From Chrysomallon squamiferum (taxonomy: Eukaryota; Mollusca; Gastropoda; Neomphalida; Peltospiridae): 62,500 nucleotides of DNA. The stretch spans positions 3,537,001 through 3,599,500 of the forward strand of contig CM022667.1 of NCBI GenBank assembly GCA_012295275.1, written 5' to 3'. The notes under the pieces were generated by a model, which saw nothing but the letters and a program-made list of their open reading frames with translations, ran no database searches and had not been told where the DNA came from. Position numbers and translations under genes: made by a program. Positions 57,190 through 62,500 of the stretch are shown here, piece by piece. Position 1 is the stretch's first letter; each line of letters opens with the position of its first letter.

Positions 57190-57754
57190 TATTAGTAACA
57201 GAGAACCAAACCCTGCTTTTATACAAGTTTATGTATCTACAACCTAACATGTTTTATTTATAACATCAAATACAGATTTTTGAATTCATGATATAAGTAA
57301 CATTTTATTGTATTATAATTTTAATTTTAAAAATTTTTTTTAAATTTAAATTTTTTTGTTTTGTTTTGTTTTGCATCTGTTTATCCCACCCGTTACATGT
57401 TTTATTTACATTTTTAATTTATTTATGTGTGCCAGATAAATAATTTAACACAATGTCACAATTTGTGTTTATTTCTCACTTATGCCGTGGCATACATGTT
57501 TTATCCCATATCTGACTACCCATCAGTAAGTAATATTTTATTTAACTCTGTCGGAGAGCCTGTGTTGTGTAAGTAACATAACGTGTATGATAAAAGTAAT
57601 ATTACATAATTATCTGTACGCATCTACCACATAACCCGAATCTTGTTCAACCCCGTGATATTTTATTTTATTATCTCTCTGTGTCTACATCTATCTGTCT
57701 ATCCATCTATCTCTCCTTCTACAAACACACAGACACACACAAACACACACACAT

Positions 57755-57794
<40 letters not shown>

Positions 57795-57945
57795 CATATA
57801 TACATACACAGAGAATTAGGTAGCTAGCTGTAAGTAATATTTTATTTAAGCCCATCACATCCTATATGTAATCTGGTACGTTTTATTTAATGTTTTATTT
57901 ATTTGTATCGCATTGTCAGTCTTTATCAAACTCACAGTTATCGTC
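57190..57945. repeat. Degenerate repeat with (A)CATGTTTTAT and GTAAGTAATATTTTATTTA words, plus (AT)n
   Basis: ACATGTTTTATTTA or CATGTTTTATCCC occurs at about 57248, 57397 and 57495. GTAAGTAATATTTTATTTAA occurs at about 57526 and 57830, with a weaker AAAGTAATATTACAT near 57594. An (AT)n tract lies at 57756-57796. Confidence 0.5.
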
Positions 57946-57949
57946 TAAA

Positions 57950-57976
57950 GCGAGAGAGAGAGAGAGAGAGAGAGAG
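57950..57976 (+). repeat. (GA)n microsatellite
   Basis: Pure GA. Confidence 0.95.
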
Positions 57977-57979
57977 GTG

Positions 57980-58370
57980 TGTTATTTCTGCTGTGCCAGA
58001 TTCATTGTACAAGACAAACACAGGCATAATCCTAGCTGCTATAATGATGTTGGCTAAATAGGTTAATCGCAAGAAGTCATTGACAAAACAACATCTGTAG
58101 CAGCCCAGACTATAGATTAATTCTTATTTTCTCTCCAACCGCCATTATTTACAAGTGGAGAGAGAAGCTTGAAGAAAGAAAAAAAAAAAAAAAAAAATGA
58201 AGAAGAGAAAAGAAATAAGACCATATCAATAATAAATATGCTTTAACAGAGGTTTGCCCTCTTGTCCACACTTTGTCCATTCCAACTTGACCCAATGACC
58301 TTGCGGTCAGCCAATGATAGACTGACTGCACGAGCTTGATGTTTGATTTTCATAGCAGAACACTTCTTTT
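57980..58370. promoter_or_regulatory. Strong candidate conserved non-coding island
   Basis: Complex apart from one A-tract (58180-58197): TGTACAAGACAAACACAGGC, GTTGGCTAAATAGGTTAATC, TAGATTAATTC, a nuclear-receptor-like DR2 (58288-58301) and CAGCCAATGATAGAC with a CCAAT word. Confidence 0.55.
58288..58309 (-). promoter_or_regulatory. DR2-type half-site pair
   Basis: On the minus strand this reads AGGTCA, TT, GGGTCA, with a further TGACC core 3 bp away. The AGGTCA-2-GGGTCA arrangement equals that at 47160-47173. Confidence 0.5.
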
Positions 58371-58394
58371 TCTTTTTTTTTCTTTCTTTCTTTT

Positions 58395-58690
58395 TTTATC
58401 TGTGAAATGCTCGCACACATTTCTTCACCATCAACGAACGAACGAAGGAAAAATGTCTCAATGTGTTCTGTGTGATCTGCACTGATCTTTTGTTGCCTCT
58501 AAATACCACCACATCTCCTATTGTCACCCTCCATTCACCAGATGCACTCATGTGCGAACTGACTGGTGTTGTTGCTGAGGCATATGTAACATCCACCAAG
58601 CGGCCACACCCCCCCACCCACACCCCTCCCGGGGCCGTTTCGTTTTTGTCCCAGGCCACGTCACAGTCTTTGTTTTAATTTCGGCTTAAG
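58395..58690. promoter_or_regulatory. Candidate non-coding island
   Basis: Complex: TGTGTGATCTGCACTGATC, CACCCTCCATTCACC, CCTCCCGGGGCCGTTTCG and CAGGCCACGTCACAG (an ACGTCA core). Frames on both strands are open and overlap, which suggests neither is real. Confidence 0.42.
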
Positions 58691-59520
58691 AAGGAAAGGA
58701 TTAGGTACAGTAATAATTATTTTCTCGTTCCAAACAATTCCTGTCAGCAAAGAGGGAGACACGATTGTTTTTGTTGTTTTGTTTTTAAAAAGAAATGTTT
58801 TGATAAATGGCTGGATTTTTTTTTTTTCTGGTTGTGACAATAGATGTTTTGTTGGTTTCTGATTGTGTTGGAGATTTCTAAAACTTTGTTAGATAATGCT
58901 GATGTCATTTGTGATGGTCAAGCTGAAATTAAACAAATTTTGTCTCAGTTCTGTTTGAAATTAGTGAGAGAGAAAAGAAAAAAAACAGTAATTATCCTAC
59001 CTGGCTAATTTTCTTTTTTTTTTCTACTTTTCTTTTCTTCTTTTCTTCTTCTTTCTTTTCATCTTTTCTGTTTTTATTTATTTGTTTTTGTTTTCAGTTG
59101 TTTTTCTTTCTTCTTTTTCAGATGTTTCTTTAATTCAATTTATTTCTTTTCTTGTTTTTAATCAATTTTAAGTTGTTGATTATAAACTGGTTTAGATTTT
59201 TTTTTTTTTTTTTAAATTATTTATAAACTTGTATTTAAATTCCTGGTTATTTGAGAATGTGTTGTTTGTGTTATTAAACAATGTATATGTTTTGATACTA
59301 AAATGAATGTGTGTGTATATTGAGTATGTACATGTGTATGTTTGTGTGTGTGTGTGTGTGTTTTATTTTTTTTGATTAGTTATATTTACATATGTTTAAA
59401 AGTTATGTAACCCATCAGAGGATATTAGCAGCATGTTTAATTAATTTATAAGCTTGTTTTAATGTCTGGATGATTTTACAAGCTTGATGGAAGTTTTCAA
59501 TAATATTTCCTATTTCTTTA
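58691..59520. other. T-rich filler with (GT)n
   Basis: 58700-58960 is mildly complex. TTCTTT words and T-runs follow to 59215, then GT at 59343-59360. No gene is seen. Confidence 0.65.
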
Positions 59521-60620
59521 TCATCATCATCATCATCATCATCATCATTATTCTTATTAAATCATCATCATTAGTAGTAGCAGGTATTGCCATTATTTAT
59601 CATCATCGTCATCTTCATCAATATTGTTAATTAACTAATTAAAAGCTTATTGATTTTGTTTTCTTTGATAAAAAAAACAAGAACATTTGTTGTTTTTTAC
59701 CCCCCCACCCTAAAAAGCAATTATTAAGAATATTTAATCTTTGAGATTATTTCACTAATGTGCACTTAAAAGGTTTTTTGTTTAATCATTATTTGTTACC
59801 CAGGCAGCTGTGTTTTTTTTTTTTTTTTTTTTGATAATGTTTTAATGTCATTAAAATTAGAAAAACTCATTTTCTTAATTAGTTAACCCGGCTGGGTCCA
59901 AGATTCTCGTTAACCTTTAGCTTCGTTAAAGTATACTTTCATTGTTTACCCATTATTCTTTTTCTTTTCCTTTTGTCCAAATTAGCTAAATGTTGAAGAT
60001 TTACAACAGGAAAGAAAAAAAAAAAAAAAAAAAAAAAACAATTATTTAAAATGTTAAGAAAGAAAAAAAAGATATTTTCAGAACATGTGTTCAATGAAAA
60101 ATGTTTATTTTTATTATTGTTTCTTTTTTTTTTTTTTTTTTATAAATATAAGTTCACTGAGGACAGTGTGAAATTAATGTACTTCGGTATTAATTAATTT
60201 TCCTTGAACATATTTTTTTTTTTTTTTTTTTTTGGTCATGGTCTTAGTTTATATTTTTTTTTTTTAAATTGTTATTTATTTAATTAAATTATTTTATTTT
60301 TAATTATTTTTGGTCTATTTTTCACGTCAATGTTTTATTTTCTTTTTCTTTTTATTCACTGTTTCTTTTATTATTATTCTCTCTTTCTTTCTTTCTTTCT
60401 TTCTTTCGTATTCTTTCATTATTTTTATTTATTCTTTATTTCTTTTTTTCATTTATTTTCTGGTTTGACTACAGTTCTGTGATGTCAAGGAAATTAAAAT
60501 AAAAATAAAAATTTCTCTTTCTTTTTTCAAACACTTTCTTTCATTCTATAATAATATGTTGACATTTCATTTTTATTTTGCTTAATACCTGACTTACTGA
60601 TTAACCTCAATAGATGTAGG
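59521..60620. other. ATC triplets and A/T-tract filler
   Basis: (ATC)n at 59520-59549, T-tracts at 59813-59832, 60124-60141 and 60211-60233, A-tract at 60017-60038 and (CTTT)n at 60383-60407. 59880-59930 has GTTAACCCGGCTGGGTCC as an isolated complex patch. Confidence 0.75.
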
Positions 60621-60628
60621 AATATACA

Positions 60629-60660
<32 letters not shown>
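60621..60660 (+). repeat. (CATA)n microsatellite
   Basis: About nine CATA units. Confidence 0.96.
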
Positions 60661-60782
60661 ATTTTATGATGCTCAGAAATATATATTTTTTTAAAATCCA
60701 TCTAGTGACAGAGAACTTGTTTCATCAATAGAAAACATTTTAATTTTCTTTCTAAATACATTTTTAGGTTATAGTATTACAA

Positions 60783-60927
60783 CTATATAATCATAGTAAT
60801 AGCACAGTAGTTGTGGAAGTAGCAGTTGTAGTAGTAGTGATAGAAGTAGTGGTGGTAGTAGTACTAGTGCCGGTAATAACATAGTAATAGTAGTAGACTT
60901 AGTAGTACTGTAGTATTAGTAGTAATC

Positions 60928-60979
<52 letters not shown>

Positions 60980-60985
60980 GTGTTG
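60783..60985 (+). repeat. (GTA)n array
   Basis: Imperfect GTA/GTG triplets pass into a pure run at about 60928-60979. Confidence 0.95.
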
Positions 60986-61258
60986 TAGTGGTGTTGATGC
61001 TGGTACTAGGTTTAACAGAAGAAGTAATTCTAACTTTAAACAAAATTCAGACAAGTCTTTTTCTGTTTTGTTCTTCTAAATTTTTTTTTACTTTTCACAA
61101 ATTGTTGTTTATTGTTTATTTATTTATTTATTTATTTTTTATTATTATTATGTTGTTTTTTTTTGTTACAGACACACACACACACAAACACCTAAACATA
61201 CAAACAGCTTATTAACATGGTTCTTTTTTTTCTTCTTTTTTTTTTTTTTCCGCTAAAC
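60986..61258. other. AT-rich filler, (TTTA)n, (AC)n, T-tracts
   Basis: TTTA at 61110-61137, AC at 61172-61185 and T-runs at 61225-61249. There is no gene. Confidence 0.85.
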
Positions 61259-61532
61259 TACACAGACCTGGTCTGCTAATCCATAAATTAACACAGTAAT
61301 TGTTCCTTCTCATTCTTTTCTCGTTGATTGCCTCAGGTGAATGCCTCCTGAAATTAAGACACACTTACCTGGTCGCAGGGCCAATTCCTCCCCACAAAGG
61401 TGCCGTTATTACCTGTAATTACCTGCAAACTGGCCTTTGTCTCAGCGAGCAGCTTCAAGTTTTGTACTTGTCAGATCTGCACGAGCCTTTGTATTCAGCT
61501 CGGAGATCGCAATTCACAGTCCGCTGATTATA
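61259..61532. promoter_or_regulatory. Strong candidate conserved non-coding island
   Basis: Complex: GCTAATCCATAAATTAACAC, CCTCAGGTGAATGCC, three TACCTG sites (61366, 61410, 61420), TCAGCGAGCAGCTTCAAG and GCTCGGAGATCGCAATTCAC. A frame at 61300-61527 begins with a hydrophobic stretch, but it lacks any domain and two other frames overlap it. Confidence 0.57.
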
Positions 61533-62110
61533 GTCTTATTATTATTATTACTATTATAGTATTAATTGGCACAAACTCATTAATACAGGATTATATCTAC
61601 CTACACGCAGTGATACCACGATTGTTATTAACACATACATACGTATATGAATATATATATAAATATAAATATAAATATAAATATATAGATAGATATATTG
61701 TTGTACACACAGTCATTAACTTCTGAATATGTGATTGCTTTTTTATGTATACCTATGTATATATATTTTTTAATTATTTATTATTTGCTTGGTATATATA
61801 TATTTTTTTTAAATATTGTGACTGTGACTGGTTTTGTGTTTGACAACAGAATATCAGGTAAGATAATTAATTCTCAAACAATATGGTAGGTTGTTTTAAT
61901 TTTTTTTTTTTGTAGTTTATATTTATTTATTGTTATTGTTGATGTTTTAGGGTTTGAAGTAGTTTTGTTTTTTGGGTTGTGTTTTTTTTTTTCATGAAGA
62001 AAATCTCTGAATTTCTGTTGTTCTTGTTAATAAGGTTTAATTTGTCAGTGAGTTTGTAATCAGATTAGTTCATAAACATGTCTGCCTTGTTGTAGTTTTA
62101 TATAACATAC
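61533..62110. other. ATT, AAATAT and T-rich filler
   Basis: ATT at 61537-61556, (AAATAT)n at 61658-61686 and T-runs near 61899 and 61983. No gene is seen. Confidence 0.8.
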
Positions 62111-62193
62111 CTTAACATGCCTGAAAAGAGAGAGAGAGACAGAAAGTGAGCAATGGTAGACAGAGAAAGATATAAAAAGTAAGTGGAAGGGAT

Positions 62194-62225
<32 letters not shown>

Positions 62226-62360
62226 ATGGAATGGAGAGAGGAAAAAAGGTAATGAGAAAAAAAAGGATGGAAGAAAACAGTGTGAGAAAGATTATCAGAG
62301 AGTGAATGAAAAATTGAAAACCTTGTTTTAAACACACACACACACACACACACACATACA
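62111..62360 (+). repeat. Purine-rich GA tract then (AC)n
   Basis: GA words and GGAAA blocks, with pure GA at about 62195-62217 and AC at 62332-62355. The antisense Ser/Leu/Phe frame is an artefact. 62361-62500 is AT-rich with nothing seen. Confidence 0.88.
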
Positions 62361-62500
62361 TGTGTCATACATATATATGAGGGTGTACTTTAACTGAAAG
62401 TATCAATTTAACACATACAGGGAATGAAGATAATTATTATTTTATTTATAAACATTTGGGGATGCATTTGAATTCAACATTATATATATTATATATTCAG

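Noticed and set aside
61300-61527. Frame starting with a signal-peptide-like hydrophobic stretch
   Set aside because: Two overlapping frames are equally open, there is no domain, and the DNA is better explained by clustered binding-site motifs.

Overview
This window is AT-rich, intergenic or intronic DNA from a eukaryote, almost certainly an animal. I found no protein-coding gene. The open frames I examined are translated microsatellites (Cys-Val, Thr-His, Asn, Tyr, Phe or Leu-Ser runs) or short frames without codon-like structure. There is no operon, CRISPR array, rRNA or convincing tRNA gene. Very many (GT)n, (CT)n, (ATT/ATC)n, (TTTA)n and long poly-T or poly-A tracts, together with many private local minisatellites, suit a large repeat-rich invertebrate genome. 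A mollusc, perhaps a cephalopod, is my best guess, but this rests on texture alone and is weak.

The layout alternates. About two dozen islands of 150-700 bp have balanced composition, little internal repetition, retained CpG and dense TAAT, octamer, E-box or nuclear-receptor-like motifs. They are separated by 1-3 kb of microsatellites and AT-rich filler. Clear islands lie near 2.0, 4.5, 8.2, 10.7, 12.2, 13.2, 16.4, 19.1, 20.3, 22.7, 23.1, 24.9, 25.9, 30.3, 31.8, 33.7, 37.1, 39.8, 43.7, 45.75, 47.25, 48.2, 50.2, 52.6, 55.1, 55.9, 58.2 and 61.4 kb. This is the texture expected of a regulatory gene desert or giant intron around a developmental gene. That reading is inference, because I cannot align to other species.

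The strongest single observation is an inverted duplication of one island. Positions 45704-45896 reappear reverse-complemented at 48968-49159, with about nine differences. Homology continues more weakly for about 25 bp on one side. A near-identical core with a decayed flank suggests a duplicated element under constraint, or a foldback able to form double-stranded RNA.

Other notable items are: a cluster of four AGGTCA-like half-sites at 47160-47204 whose DR2 arrangement recurs at 58288-58301; an AGGTGT/ACACCT inverted pair at 52574-52589; two TACCTG sites exactly 10 bp apart at 61410-61425; a perfect CRE at 55990-55997; a CpG-rich block at 54.7-55.5 kb that could be a promoter or 5' exon; a perfect Pol III B-box at 23531-23541; a compound (GT)n array with G-rich spacers at 26048-26418; and more than a dozen apparently unrelated local tandem-repeat families, the clearest being seven 71-bp copies at 20819-21285.
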